A stretch of DNA of 64,000 nucleotides from Novosphingobium barchaimii LL02 (GCF_001046635.1 NZ_KQ130456.1:282013-346012), one strand, 5' to 3'. Positions 44,878-53,458 are shown, counted from the first letter of the stretch. Numbers and translations: made by a program. Notes: a model not told the origin generated them from the sequence alone.

Positions 44878-45810
44878 ATGATTCGCCTCGACAACCGCCT
44901 GCCTGTTCCCGATTCGCTGCGCGGTGCCGTGCTGGCGCTGGGCAACTTCGACGGGTTCCATCAGGGCCATCAGGCCGTCGTCGGCGAAGCGATCCGCTGG
45001 GCCAGAGCGGAAGGCCGTCCGGCCATCGTCGCCACCTTCGATCCGCATCCCGTGCGTCATTTCAAGCCCGATGCCGAACCCTTCCGCCTGACCACGCTGG
45101 ACCAGCGGCAGGAGCTGTTCGCCGCCGCCGGGGCAGACGCCATGCTGGTGCTGCATTTCGACACCGCCATGGCCGCGATGACCGCACCGGCCTGGGCCGA
45201 GGAAATGCTGGTGCGCCACATGGGTGCGGCCGGCGTCGTAACCGGCGATGACTTCACCTTCGGCAAGGCGCGCGGCGGCAACCCGCAGGTGCTGAGCGAA
45301 ATCGGCGCGCGCAACGGCATGGAAGGCCGCACGGTCGGCCCGGTCAGCGACGGGGAGGGCACGATCTCCTCCAGCCGCATCCGCCATGCACTCAAGACAG
45401 GCGATTGCGAGACGGCGGCGCGCCTGCTGACCCGCCCGTTCTCCATCCGGGGCCGCGTGCAGCATGGTGACAAGCTGGGCCGCACCATCGGCTACCCCAC
45501 CGCCAACATCGACATGGCGACTTATCTGCGACCGCTCTACGGCATCTACGCAGTGACCGGGCGCATGCCCGACGGCCGCGTGGTGACGGGGGCTGCGAAC
45601 ATCGGCATTCGCCCCACCTTCGACCCGCCCAAGGAGCTGCTGGAGCCCCACTTCTTCGATTTCGCGGGCGACCTCTACGGGCAGGAGATCGAGGTGGCGT
45701 TCCACCACTTCCTGCGGCCCGAGGCGAAGTTCGATTCGCTCGACGCGCTGATCGACCAGATGGGCCGCGACTGCGACCGCGCCAAGGAACTGCTGGCGAA
45801 GTTCGTTTGA
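44878..45810 (+). CDS. ribF: bifunctional riboflavin kinase/FAD synthetase
   Basis: A 310-residue enzyme that makes FMN and then FAD. The N-terminal nucleotidyltransferase domain shows LALGNFDGFHQGHQAV and GDDFTFGKARGGN, then ISSSRIRHALKTGD; the C-terminal kinase domain shows GRVQHGDKLGRTIGYPTANI and GAANIGIRPTF. Length is normal for the family. It ends the purEK-folA-ribF run. Confidence 0.97.
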   Translation: MIRLDNRLPVPDSLRGAVLALGNFDGFHQGHQAVVGEAIRWARAEGRPAIVATFDPHPVRHFKPDAEPFRLTTLDQRQELFAAAGADAMLVLHFDTAMAAMTAPAWAEEMLVRHMGAAGVVTGDDFTFGKARGGNPQVLSEIGARNGMEGRTVGPVSDGEGTISSSRIRHALKTGDCETAARLLTRPFSIRGRVQHGDKLGRTIGYPTANIDMATYLRPLYGIYAVTGRMPDGRVVTGAANIGIRPTFDPPKELLEPHFFDFAGDLYGQEIEVAFHHFLRPEAKFDSLDALIDQMGRDCDRAKELLAKFV

Positions 45811-45835
45811 AGACCGGGCAAGCGCTGTGGCGGTG

Positions 45836-45945
45836 CTTCGACAAGCTCAGCATGAGCGGATGTCGGCTTAAATCGAAAAGCCAAAGCGCGGGGATATAGC
45901 CCCCCGATATACACTACCTCCACTCAGGCTGAGCCTGTCGAAGCC
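45836..45945. repeat. two inverted REP-like elements
   Basis: Copy one, at 45836-45859, reads CTTCGACAAGCTCAGCATGA and on. Copy two, at 45923-45945, read on the minus strand begins GGCTTCGACAGGCTCAGCCT. They match at about 22 of 25 positions and face each other over about 60 bp, as in bacterial interspersed mosaic elements. The family recurs at 43258. Confidence 0.65.
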
Positions 45946-45946
45946 C

Positions 45947-45971
45947 CCGCACCGCACCGCACCGCACCGCA
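45947..45971. repeat. CCGCA pentanucleotide tandem repeat
   Basis: Five perfect copies of CCGCA lie between ribF and galU. It is in noncoding DNA and has no evident role. Confidence 0.85.
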
Positions 45972-45980
45972 CCAAAAACC

Positions 45981-46018
45981 AAAAAAAGCGCGCCGCCCTG
46001 AAGGCAGCGCGCTCTTTT
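45981..46018. terminator. bidirectional terminator between ribF and galU
   Basis: AAAAAAAGCGCGC at 45981-45993 pairs in its AGCGCGC part with GCGCGCT (46007-46013), with a short inner GCC/GGC pairing and CTTTTT following. It serves the two convergent genes. Confidence 0.8.
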
Positions 46019-46040
46019 TGAACGCGAGGTCGGGCTGAAA

Positions 46041-46946
46041 TCAGCCGAGCATTTTCTGCACCATGGCGCGCACATCGTCGCCCAGGTCGGGACGGTCGAG
46101 CGCGATGGCCAAGGTTGCCTCGACGAAGCCCAGCTTGGAACCGCAGTCGAACCGGCGGCCCGCGAACGTCACTGCATGGAACGGCTGCTGACCGATCAGC
46201 TTGGCCATCGAATCGGTCAGCTGAATCTCGCCGCCCGCGCCCTTGCCCTGCGTTTCCAGCAGACTCATGACCTCGGGCTGGAGGATATAACGGCCCGAGA
46301 CGATCTTGTTCGAAGGCGCATCCTCTACCTTGGGCTTCTCGACCAGGCCCTTGACCTCGGTCAGCGCACCATTGACGGCGCCAGGCGCGATCACGCCGTA
46401 GCTGGATACTTCTTCCATCGGCACTTCCAGCACCGAGACGAGGTTGCCGCCCACTTCGTTATAGGCCTCGACCATCTGCTTCATACAGCCGGGCGAGCCA
46501 TACATCAGTTCGTCCGGCAGGAAGATCGCGAAAGGCTCGTCGCCAATCACGGCGCGGGCGCACCACACCGCATGGCCCAGACCCAGCGGCACCTGCTGGC
46601 GCACGGTGACGAGGTTGCCCGGCTGGATACGCGTCGGCTCCAGCGGATCGAGCGACTTGCCGCGCGCAGTCATGGTCGCTTCGAGTTCGTAGGCGGTATC
46701 GAAATGCTCGACGATCGCGGTCTTGCCGCGGCCGGTCACGAAGACGAATTCCTCGATCCCCGCCTCTCGCGCTTCATCCACCGCGTACTGGATCAGCGGA
46801 CGATCGACGACGGGCAACAATTCCTTCGGAATCGCCTTAGTGGCGGGAAGAAAACGAGTGCCTAGACCGGCGACGGGGAAGACGGCCTTTCGGACGGGCT
46901 TGCGGAAGGTGTTGTCACTCATGGAACCGGATATTGCCTCGCTCAT
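46041..46946 (-). CDS. galU: UTP--glucose-1-phosphate uridylyltransferase
   Basis: A 301-residue enzyme making UDP-glucose, precursor for surface sugars. Motifs are KAVFPVAGLGTRFLPATKAIPKE, GRGKTAIVEHFD, and PLGLGHAVWCARAV; the C-terminal part AVTFAGRRFDCGSKLGFV is typical. Two in-frame ATGs compete: 46946 (MSEAISGS) and 46922 (MSDNTFRK); the second better fits the family's short N-terminus, but no clear ribosome site decides. Confidence 0.94.
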   Translation of the reverse strand: MSEAISGSMSDNTFRKPVRKAVFPVAGLGTRFLPATKAIPKELLPVVDRPLIQYAVDEAREAGIEEFVFVTGRGKTAIVEHFDTAYELEATMTARGKSLDPLEPTRIQPGNLVTVRQQVPLGLGHAVWCARAVIGDEPFAIFLPDELMYGSPGCMKQMVEAYNEVGGNLVSVLEVPMEEVSSYGVIAPGAVNGALTEVKGLVEKPKVEDAPSNKIVSGRYILQPEVMSLLETQGKGAGGEIQLTDSMAKLIGQQPFHAVTFAGRRFDCGSKLGFVEATLAIALDRPDLGDDVRAMVQKMLG

Positions 46947-47078
46947 GTTGCATTGCGGTTAAAGCGGCTAAACCGCCGTAGCGCAACCAAAGGGCGTTAA
47001 TCTTGTTCCTACTTTAATCCGTCGTTCTTTTGATCGGCCTCCCGTTGCCCCTGCCGCGATTCGCGCTAAAGCGGGGCC

Positions 47079-48362
47079 ATGGACAAGATCATCATCGAGG
47101 GCGGCAAGCGCCTTTCCGGCACCATCCCCGTTTCCGGCGCCAAGAACGCGGCACTGACCCTGCTCCCGTGCGCGCTGCTGACCGAAGAGCCGCTGACGCT
47201 GCGCAATCTGCCGCGTCTGGCCGACATTGACGGTTTTCAGCACCTGATGAACCAGTTCGGCATTTCCACCGCGATCGCCGGCAGCCGCCCCGAAGACTTC
47301 GGCCGGGTGATGACCCTGCAGGCGACCCGCATCACCAGCTCGGTCGCCCCATACGATCTGGTGCGCAAGATGCGCGCCTCGATCCTGGTGCTGGGCCCGA
47401 TGCTGGCCCGCATGGGCGAGGCGACCGTATCGCTGCCCGGCGGCTGCGCCATCGGCAACCGCCCGATCGACCTGCACCTCAAGGTGATCGAAGCGCTGGG
47501 CGCGACCATCGAGATGGCAGCCGGTTACGTGCGCGCCATCGCCCCTGACGGCGGCCTTCCGGGCGGGCGCTATTCCTTCCCCGTCGTGTCTGTCGGCGCG
47601 ACCGAGAACGCGCTGATGACCGCCGTGCTGTGCAACGGCAAGTCCACCCTGCACAATGCCGCGCGCGAGCCGGAAATCGTCGACCTGTGCAATCTGCTGG
47701 TCGCCATGGGCGCCCAGATCGAAGGCATCGGCACTTCCGACATCACCATCCACGGCGTACCCCGCCTGCACGGCGCGACCTACATGGTCATGCCCGACCG
47801 TATCGAGGCTGGCTCCTACGCCTGCGCCGCTGCCATCACCGGCGGCGAAGTCCTGCTCAAGGGCGCCCGGATCGAGGACATGGAAGCCACCGTGCAGGCC
47901 CTGCGCGATGCCGGTGTCCATGTCGAACCCAAGGCGGACGGCATCTATGTCGCCGCCGAGGGCAAGCTGAAGCCCGTCACCCTTTCCACCGCGCCGTACC
48001 CCGGTTTCGCCACCGACATGCAGGCCCAGCTCATGGCGCTGCTGTGCCGCGCCGAAGGCTCCAGCGTCCTGACCGAGACAATCTTCGAGAACCGCTACAT
48101 GCACGTTCCCGAACTCAACCGCATGGGCGCGCGCATCGAGACCAAAGGCCGCACCGCCATTGTCCACGGCGTCGACAAGCTGACCGGCGCCGATGTGATG
48201 GCGACCGACCTGCGCGCCTCGATGAGCCTCGTGATCGCCGGACTCGCTGCCGAAGGACAGACCCAGGTCCACCGCCTCTACCACCTCGACCGCGGTTACG
48301 AGCGGCTTGAGGAGAAACTCGCACTGGTTGGCGCACAGATCGAACGGGTCGGCGGGGACTGA
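47079..48362 (+). CDS. murA: UDP-N-acetylglucosamine 1-carboxyvinyltransferase
   Basis: A 427-residue enzyme of the first committed step of peptidoglycan synthesis, the fosfomycin target. Marks are [30 protein letters not shown], and the active loop [15 protein letters not shown] with the reactive Cys, so the usual fosfomycin-sensitive form is expected. It stands alone, divergent from galU. Confidence 0.97.
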   Translation: MDKIIIEGGKRLSGTIPVSGAKNAALTLLPCALLTEEPLTLRNLPRLADIDGFQHLMNQFGISTAIAGSRPEDFGRVMTLQATRITSSVAPYDLVRKMRASILVLGPMLARMGEATVSLPGGCAIGNRPIDLHLKVIEALGATIEMAAGYVRAIAPDGGLPGGRYSFPVVSVGATENALMTAVLCNGKSTLHNAAREPEIVDLCNLLVAMGAQIEGIGTSDITIHGVPRLHGATYMVMPDRIEAGSYACAAAITGGEVLLKGARIEDMEATVQALRDAGVHVEPKADGIYVAAEGKLKPVTLSTAPYPGFATDMQAQLMALLCRAEGSSVLTETIFENRYMHVPELNRMGARIETKGRTAIVHGVDKLTGADVMATDLRASMSLVIAGLAAEGQTQVHRLYHLDRGYERLEEKLALVGAQIERVGGD

Positions 48363-48417
48363 AACCTTCCGCAGACATGGCGCGTTCTTCTTTCGAGATA
48401 CCGAGAGGAGAACCGTT

Positions 48418-48636
48418 ATGGGCCTGATCAAGTTGGCTGCGGCCGGTGCCGTTGGCTATGCGCTCTACAAGTACGTGAACAAGGAAAAGCTGGAGGAGGT
48501 CTTCGCCGGCGGCGATCGCGCCAATGTGCGCGGTTCCGGGCCGGATCACATGACCTCTCCGCCGAAAGACTGGAGCAAGACCGACGAAGCCATCGATGAG
48601 AGCTTCCCGGCCAGTGATCCGCCGTCCACCTACTGA
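48418..48636 (+). CDS. small protein with C-terminal DESFPASDPPS motif
   Basis: A 72-residue protein that starts MGLIKLAAAGAVGYALYKYV, a short hydrophobic stretch that may insert in or lie along the membrane, and ends with DEAIDESFPASDPPSTY. The latter motif (E/D-S-F-P-A-S-D-P-P) is a recurrent ending in small alphaproteobacterial proteins of unknown function. A strong ribosome site GAGAGGAGAA precedes the ATG. A 16-bp stem terminator follows. It is downstream of murA in the same direction by 55 bp. Confidence 0.8.
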   Translation: MGLIKLAAAGAVGYALYKYVNKEKLEEVFAGGDRANVRGSGPDHMTSPPKDWSKTDEAIDESFPASDPPSTY

Positions 48637-48649
48637 CCCCCAAAAGACC

Positions 48650-48692
48650 GCGAAAAGGGCGGAAGGAGCAGCGCTTCTTCCGCCCTTTTCGC
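48650..48692. terminator. strong terminator hairpin
   Basis: GCGAAAAGGGCGGAAG (48650-48665) pairs perfectly with 48677-48692 around an 11-nt loop. It ends the small-protein gene at 48636. Confidence 0.75.
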
Positions 48693-48830
48693 GTCCGCTC
48701 CACCATTGGTCGCAAAATCGTCGCGAACGCCCGTTATCATGGCCGCACGCTGGAACGAATCGCCCTGCCAAGCCGTTGAAAGTGTTCCGAGAACGGCGGG
48801 AGAGCCGGTTCTGGGCCCTGGAGTTGAGCG

Positions 48831-49322
48831 ATGGCGATCCATTTTGTCGCGGACCTGCATTTCAACGGCGACAACGCACGCCACGCCCATCCCTACGGCT
48901 TCGCCGACAGCGCAGAAATGACTCGCCGCATCTGCGAAACATGGTGCGCCCGCGTCAACCCGGCCGATACTGTGTGGATTCTCGGCAACGTCGGTAATCC
49001 GGTTCACCTCGCCATGCTGCCCGGCATCAAGCACCTTGTGCGCGGGGCGCTGGACCCGCAGCCATGGAACTGCCTCGCGACCGGCCGCTACGCCAGCGTC
49101 TGCGACTTCCGCCGCCTCGAGACTGAATATGGCGAGGTAGCGCTGTTCAGCGATCCCTCTGCCGCTCCCGAGACAGACGGCCTCGTCCTCCATGGCCGAG
49201 GGTTTGGGCAGGCATGGACGCGCGAGGGGTTCGTCTGCGTCGCCGCCGAGCAGACCGGCTGGGGGCCTGTAAGCCTCGACCAAATCCTGCGCGGGCCGCT
49301 TGACCTCCGCCACGCAGCCTGA
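48831..49322 (+). CDS. metallophosphoesterase-fold protein with altered metal ligands
   Basis: A 163-residue protein that follows the calcineurin-like phosphoesterase pattern but departs at key positions. Motif one is kept (ADLHF, Asp8 and His10). The GD motif reads GN (52-53, in WILGNVGNP) and the RGNHD motif reads RGALD (71-75). The final GHTH-like motif reads LHGRGF. Loss of several ligands suggests it no longer hydrolyses phosphoesters. It is followed 3 bp later by a convergent ribbon-helix-helix gene. Function unknown. Confidence 0.65.
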   Translation: MAIHFVADLHFNGDNARHAHPYGFADSAEMTRRICETWCARVNPADTVWILGNVGNPVHLAMLPGIKHLVRGALDPQPWNCLATGRYASVCDFRRLETEYGEVALFSDPSAAPETDGLVLHGRGFGQAWTREGFVCVAAEQTGWGPVSLDQILRGPLDLRHAA

Positions 49323-49325
49323 GCC

Positions 49326-49559
49326 TTAGCGCAGGCCCGAAGTCGCCAGCCACACCCGGATCGCACTCGCCAGCCCTGGCGGCGTCTCCGCTTCCAGCCG
49401 TTCCGCATCGATACGTGCCACCAGCGCGTTGATCGGCATGCCTTCCTGCGCGGCAACCTGCTTCAGCCATGTCCAGAATACTGGCTCAAGGCTGATGGAA
49501 GTCTTGTGCCCGGCAATCTCGACAGAGCGCTTTATCGGCGGGTGGTAGGGGGTTGTCAT
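49326..49559 (-). CDS. ribbon-helix-helix domain protein
   Basis: A 77-residue protein of the RHH_4 type: KRSVEIAGHKTSISLEPVFW forms the beta strand and first helix, and PINALVARIDAERLE the second; RVWLATSGLR ends it. Related proteins are small DNA-binding regulators found widely in alphaproteobacteria. It converges with the phosphoesterase-like gene. Target unknown. Confidence 0.8.
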   Translation of the reverse strand: MTTPYHPPIKRSVEIAGHKTSISLEPVFWTWLKQVAAQEGMPINALVARIDAERLEAETPPGLASAIRVWLATSGLR

Positions 49560-49857
49560 CGCCTTGATCTAGCGGGTGGGGGCAGGGGGCGAAAGAAAGT
49601 CCTGCGGTCATCGTCTCAGACCCCGGAAATGCAATTGCTGCGAGCGCGGGCGCGCCGGGCGCGTCCGTGACGCCCCAAGCTATCATATCCCAATTCTTCC
49701 CTATTTCTCCCACCTTTGCGCCGTTGTAGAAGTCAGCACACCGCAAGATACCTGGCCATAACAAGGTATCTTGCCGCGCACTGTACTTTTCACCGCAAGG
49801 TATCTTGCATCACACAGTAGCTGTCGATATACACTCGGTCATCGAGGAGATGGTTCG
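49560..49857. other. intergenic region before padR
   Basis: No convincing gene is seen in these about 300 bp. The left two thirds show nothing recognisable; the right third holds the three operator-like palindromes at 49743-49808 and the padR promoter, with GATATACACT near 49826 as a possible -10 area. Confidence 0.6.
49743..49808. promoter_or_regulatory. three GCAAG-N4-CTTGC operator-like repeats before padR
   Basis: Three copies of a 14-bp palindrome lie here: GCAAGATACCTGGC (49743-49756, imperfect), ACAAGGTATCTTGC (49761-49774) and GCAAGGTATCTTGC (49795-49808, perfect arms). Starts are 18 and 34 bp apart. The last is 50 bp before the padR ATG. PadR proteins usually repress their own promoter, so this is a likely autoregulatory site. 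Confidence 0.65.
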
Positions 49858-50244
49858 ATGTCCGAAATCGAAATTCAGTTGAAGAAAGGGGTGCTCGGGC
49901 TTTGCGTGCTCGCCCTGCTGTCACGCGGTGACAGCTATGCCTACGAGATCGCGAGCCGCATGGCCGACGCGGTCGATATGGGTGAAGGGACGATCTATCC
50001 GCTCATGCGCCGTATGCAGTCCGAAGGCCTTGTCGCGACATATCTGGAGGAATCGCCCTCCGGTCCTTCGCGCAAGTATTACCGCATCACCGCAACCGGG
50101 CACGCGCGCCTGGCCGAGCAGACCGCCGAATGGCGCGGGTTCACCGCCGCCGTCGACGCAATGATCGATGCCGCCGCGTCCGCACCCGAAACCGCAGATA
50201 CCGCAGCGCAATTGCAGGAAGGGGAACCCAGCCATGAAGCGTAA
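49858..50244 (+). CDS. PadR family transcriptional regulator
   Basis: A 128-residue PadR winged-helix regulator. MSEIEIQLKKGVLGLCVLALL, SYAYEIASRMADAVDMGEGTIYPLMRRMQ and KYYRITATGHARLAEQ are the family core. The start at 49858 fits; a longer frame to 49771 would cross the operators. It overlaps the next gene by 11 bp. Its ligand is unknown; with DUF1700 and DUF2807 partners, an envelope-stress role is inferred. Confidence 0.92.
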   Translation: MSEIEIQLKKGVLGLCVLALLSRGDSYAYEIASRMADAVDMGEGTIYPLMRRMQSEGLVATYLEESPSGPSRKYYRITATGHARLAEQTAEWRGFTAAVDAMIDAAASAPETADTAAQLQEGEPSHEA

Positions 50245-50800
50245 CGAATTCATCAAGCGCCTGAAGGCGGGCCTCAAGGGCGTGCCGCAGGACGTGGTCG
50301 ACGAGATCGTCGCCGACTACGAAGAGCACTTTGAAGCCGGTCTTGCAGAAGGCCGCAGCGAAGAGGAGGTAGCCTCCGCCCTCGGCAATCCTGGCCGGCT
50401 AGCGCGCGAACTGCGCTTCGAGGCAGGCATGCGCAACTGGAAGACAGAGGGCACACCCTCTTCGGCCTGGAGCGCGATCCTGGCCTTCATGGGCCTGGCA
50501 ACGATCGACATCCTGATCCTGCTGCCCATCGTACTGCCCATGCTGGGCGTGATGTTCGGCCTGTTCGTGGCCGTGGTTGCCTGCTTCATCGGCGGCGGGT
50601 TCATGCTCATCGCAGGACCGTTCAGCGGTTTCCCAGGCGGCGCGCTTGTCGCCATCCTGGCGGGGCTGGGCACCATGAGCGCATCGGTCGCAGCGGCTGC
50701 ACTGCTCACTCTGGTCAGCATCTGGATCGTGAACGCCCTGATGTGGTTCGGCCGCCTGCACTACCGCGTGATCGAACCCGCCATCCATTCCGAAACCTGA
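50234..50800 (+). CDS. DUF1700 family membrane protein
   Basis: A 188-residue protein. The N-terminal soluble part MKRNEFIKRLKAGLKGVPQD and DYEEHFEAGLAEGRSEEEVASALGNP is the DUF1700 signature; the C-terminal part has about four membrane helices. Such proteins lie next to PadR regulators in many bacteria. It overlaps padR by 11 bp and is followed by a DUF2807 gene 24 bp later, forming a three-gene unit. Confidence 0.9.
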   Translation: MKRNEFIKRLKAGLKGVPQDVVDEIVADYEEHFEAGLAEGRSEEEVASALGNPGRLARELRFEAGMRNWKTEGTPSSAWSAILAFMGLATIDILILLPIVLPMLGVMFGLFVAVVACFIGGGFMLIAGPFSGFPGGALVAILAGLGTMSASVAAAALLTLVSIWIVNALMWFGRLHYRVIEPAIHSET

Positions 50801-50824
50801 AGACGAAAGAAGGAGGACCAAGAC

Positions 50825-51541
50825 ATGCTCAGGAAACTGCTCATCGTATTCGCCAGCGGCGTGATCCTTTCGATCGTCGCCTTCAGCGCGGCCTGGATCG
50901 TCGGCGGAGATAAGCTGCGCCAGGAATTCAACAACGGCCACGGCTGGTACATGAACTTCGACGACGAAGACCATGACCACAAGGGACCGCGCAAGACCCG
51001 CAGCTTCGCCATCCAGTCCGGCAGCCAGATCGCCATGGAAATCCCCGTGGAACTCGTATTCACACGCGGAGAAAAAGCAGGAATGACCGTGGAAGGCCCC
51101 GCTGATGTCGTAGACCGTCTGGTCTGGCAGGGGGGGCACCTTTCGGTCACCGGATCGAAGTCGATCCACCACGGCGTCAAGGTGCGCATCACTGCACCCG
51201 AGATCGCCGGACTGGACCTCGACGCCCCCGGCGACGTGACGCTCAACGGCCTCGATCAGGAAGAACTGCGCCTCAACTCGCGCGGCGCGATCGACCTGGA
51301 AGCCTCGGGCAAGGTGAACCGCATGTTCGTCAATTCCGCAGGTGCAGGCGACATCGACCTCGGCAAGGTCCAGGGCCGCGACGCCACCATCCGCATCGAC
51401 GGCGTGGGCGACGTGACCATCGGCGCCACCGGCACTGTCGACGTCGAAATCAACGGCGCAGGCAATGTCACGCTGATCCGCAAGCCCGCCACCCTGCGCA
51501 GCCGCATGCACGGGATCGGCGATATCGACCACGACTACTGA
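50825..51541 (+). CDS. DUF2807 (GIN-domain) exported beta-helical protein
   Basis: A 238-residue protein with an N-terminal signal or anchor (LLIVFASGVILSIVAFSAAWI), then an acidic-His segment DDEDHDHK, then the GIN/DUF2807 beta-solenoid: repeating strands in LDLDAPGDVTLNGLDQEELR, AIDLEASGKVN, DGVGDVTIGATG, NGAGNVTLI. Members are called head-GIN or putative adhesin domains. It completes the PadR-DUF1700-DUF2807 unit; a terminator follows. Exact function unknown. Confidence 0.85.
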   Translation: MLRKLLIVFASGVILSIVAFSAAWIVGGDKLRQEFNNGHGWYMNFDDEDHDHKGPRKTRSFAIQSGSQIAMEIPVELVFTRGEKAGMTVEGPADVVDRLVWQGGHLSVTGSKSIHHGVKVRITAPEIAGLDLDAPGDVTLNGLDQEELRLNSRGAIDLEASGKVNRMFVNSAGAGDIDLGKVQGRDATIRIDGVGDVTIGATGTVDVEINGAGNVTLIRKPATLRSRMHGIGDIDHDY

Positions 51542-51568
51542 GGTAACTTTCGGGAGGAGAGCGAAGGG

Positions 51569-51598
51569 CCGCGCTGTCGAAAGACAGTGCGGTCTTTT
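51569..51598 (+). terminator. rho-independent terminator of the padR unit
   Basis: CCGCGCTGTC (51569-51578) and GACAGTGCGG (51583-51592) pair around a GAAA tetraloop, with one G-U, followed by TCTTTT. Confidence 0.85.
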
Positions 51599-51662
51599 GC
51601 TGTGCTTCGGGAAGAAAAGGGCAAGTAAGACCGGGGGCGGTGGCCCAGGTCTTACCTCAAGC

Positions 51663-52550
51663 TCAATGCACCGGCGGATCGACCGGCGGCACTGCACCGA
51701 CCGGAGAAACCGGCTCCTGGGGAGTGCGCGGCGGCAGGGCGTTCTCCGGGACCTCGTCAATCTGCATGTCGCGCGTCGCCACCTGTTCGAGATTGCGTGC
51801 AGTGACGCGGATCTCGTCCCCGTCGATCACGATTTCGTTGAAACTGGGCGGGGTCGAGCGAATGCGCATCGACAGCGTACCCGCGCCGATCATTCGCAGC
51901 GGGCCTGCGGGCGTTGCCTTGGTCAGATCGAAGGGGTCGTGGATGTGACCCGAAAGCACGCCCATCACGCCGCGGCTGGCGAGCGTTTCCATCGTGCGGG
52001 TGCCGTTGATCGTCAGCAGTTTGCCATCGCGTTCGCGCCGTTCGGTCAGCGGGTGGTGGCACGCGATCAGGATGCGCGTGCCTTTCGGCAGTTCGTCGAT
52101 CGCCGCCAGCGTCTGGGCCAGCGCTTCCTGCGTCACCCAGCCGTTTGACCAGGGGAAACGCTGCCACTGTGCGCGAGTGGTGGTACGAAGCGGCACGATC
52201 GCCAGGTTGGGCAGATCGAGCCGACTTTCCACCATGCGCTCGATCGCCTTGAACCGCTTATACGGCGCAAAGAAGCGTTCGTAGAGGTTGAAATAAGGAA
52301 TGTCATGGTTGCCGACTTCGACCGTGACCGGCACGTCCAGCGCTGTGATCCATTCGCAGGCGGCGCGGAATTCAGGGTGCCGGGCGCGCATGGTCAGATC
52401 GCCGGTAATGGCGACGGCGTGCGGCTTTTCGCGTTCTATGCACTCCTTGGCCCAAGCGATCGCGCGGGTATCTTCCAGCCCGAAGTGGATGTCGCTCAGA
52501 TGGAACAACCGCAGCGGGCCGCTGTGCATCGAGGCGGACTTTCCGTGCAT
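51663..52550 (-). CDS. metallophosphoesterase
   Basis: A 295-residue calcineurin-like phosphoesterase with a complete set of ligands: SDIHFG, TGDLT, VGNHD, ACHHP and GHIH. It may be a 3',5'-cyclic nucleotide or other phosphodiesterase of the CpdA-like type, but the substrate is not determined. The ATG at 52550 overlaps the upstream lipid-kinase stop in TAATG, so the two are coupled; an alternative ATG lies at 52529. The C-terminal 30 residues are proline-rich. Confidence 0.9.
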   Translation of the reverse strand: MHGKSASMHSGPLRLFHLSDIHFGLEDTRAIAWAKECIEREKPHAVAITGDLTMRARHPEFRAACEWITALDVPVTVEVGNHDIPYFNLYERFFAPYKRFKAIERMVESRLDLPNLAIVPLRTTTRAQWQRFPWSNGWVTQEALAQTLAAIDELPKGTRILIACHHPLTERRERDGKLLTINGTRTMETLASRGVMGVLSGHIHDPFDLTKATPAGPLRMIGAGTLSMRIRSTPPSFNEIVIDGDEIRVTARNLEQVATRDMQIDEVPENALPPRTPQEPVSPVGAVPPVDPPVH

Positions 52551-53422
52551 TATCCGTCTAACTCCTTCGTCGTCACCAGGTCGACCTCGCAAGCGCCTAG
52601 TTCGAAAATTTCTTCGGCCGCGCCATCGAACGGTTCGCCATCGATGAGCAGGCCCATCGGTTCACCCGTCGGGCTAAGCAGCCGCAACCGTTCGTGGCGG
52701 CCCAGTTCGTCATGCGGGCCGTTTCGAAAGTCCCGGTTGAGCAGAGCGATGCCCTGTCCCGCATAATCGGCCAGCGATTCGGCATAGTATCCGTTAGCCT
52801 TGAGGCCGTCTTCCCGCGGGACCACCGTAATCGCGGCATAGCCGTCCTCGCGGCCGCAGTCGACCTCGGCGCAGACCACGCGGGGACCATTCGCGGACTC
52901 GGCGATCGCCTCGCGCGCGGTGGCGATGAAATCCAGGACGTTGGCGCTGCGCATCGCCTCGCGCACTTCGTTCCAGACCGTGCCGGGCCCCGCAAGCGCC
53001 CCGGTCAGGCCGATACCGTGCCGCGAACGGATGACGTTGGGGCGTGTAGTGCTTGGCTTTTTACCCCTAAGCCGCGCAACGATATCCGGGGCAGGGGCAT
53101 CGCCGTGCATGCGCTTGGCGAGCAGGTTCATCGTGCCGCCGGGCAGGACGAGGACCGCGCCGCGCCAGCCATAGGCAGCAGCAACGATGGAGTGGGTCGT
53201 GCCATCGCCGCCAAACACGGCAAGAATATCCACGCCGGCAGCATCGAGATCGGCGGGCTTTGGGGCGGCATCATCCGGGAAACGGACTACTCGGGCCAGA
53301 TCGAGCCCGGCATCGGCGATGGCGCTCGCCAATGCCTCCACCGCCGCCTCGTCATTGCTGCCGCTGGCCGGGTTGCATACCAGCCAGACCTTGGCCGCCG
53401 TATCGCTGCTTGCTTGTTCCAT
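52550..53422 (-). CDS. diacylglycerol/lipid kinase family protein
   Basis: A 290-residue protein of the DAGK catalytic family. The nucleotide-binding motif VFGGDGTTHSIV is preceded by VWLVCNPASGSNDEA and followed by VLPGGTMNLLAKRMHGD. It likely phosphorylates a lipid such as diacylglycerol or a sphingoid base; sphingomonads make sphingolipids, so this is an interesting possibility but not shown. Coupled to the phosphoesterase downstream. Confidence 0.9.
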   Translation of the reverse strand: MEQASSDTAAKVWLVCNPASGSNDEAAVEALASAIADAGLDLARVVRFPDDAAPKPADLDAAGVDILAVFGGDGTTHSIVAAAYGWRGAVLVLPGGTMNLLAKRMHGDAPAPDIVARLRGKKPSTTRPNVIRSRHGIGLTGALAGPGTVWNEVREAMRSANVLDFIATAREAIAESANGPRVVCAEVDCGREDGYAAITVVPREDGLKANGYYAESLADYAGQGIALLNRDFRNGPHDELGRHERLRLLSPTGEPMGLLIDGEPFDGAAEEIFELGACEVDLVTTKELDG

Positions 53423-53458
53423 GCCCGCAATAGTCCTCGAAACGCCGGGGGGTTCCCG

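Noticed and set aside
45947-45971. Possible phase-variation repeat
   Set aside because: The CCGCA repeats are in noncoding DNA between the ends of convergent genes and cannot switch a reading frame.
46968-48431. 487-codon open frame on the minus strand
   Set aside because: Antisense to murA; no recognisable domain.
49486-49764. 92-codon open frame on the minus strand before padR
   Set aside because: It overlaps the ribbon-helix-helix gene in another frame and shows no domain; composition is uneven.
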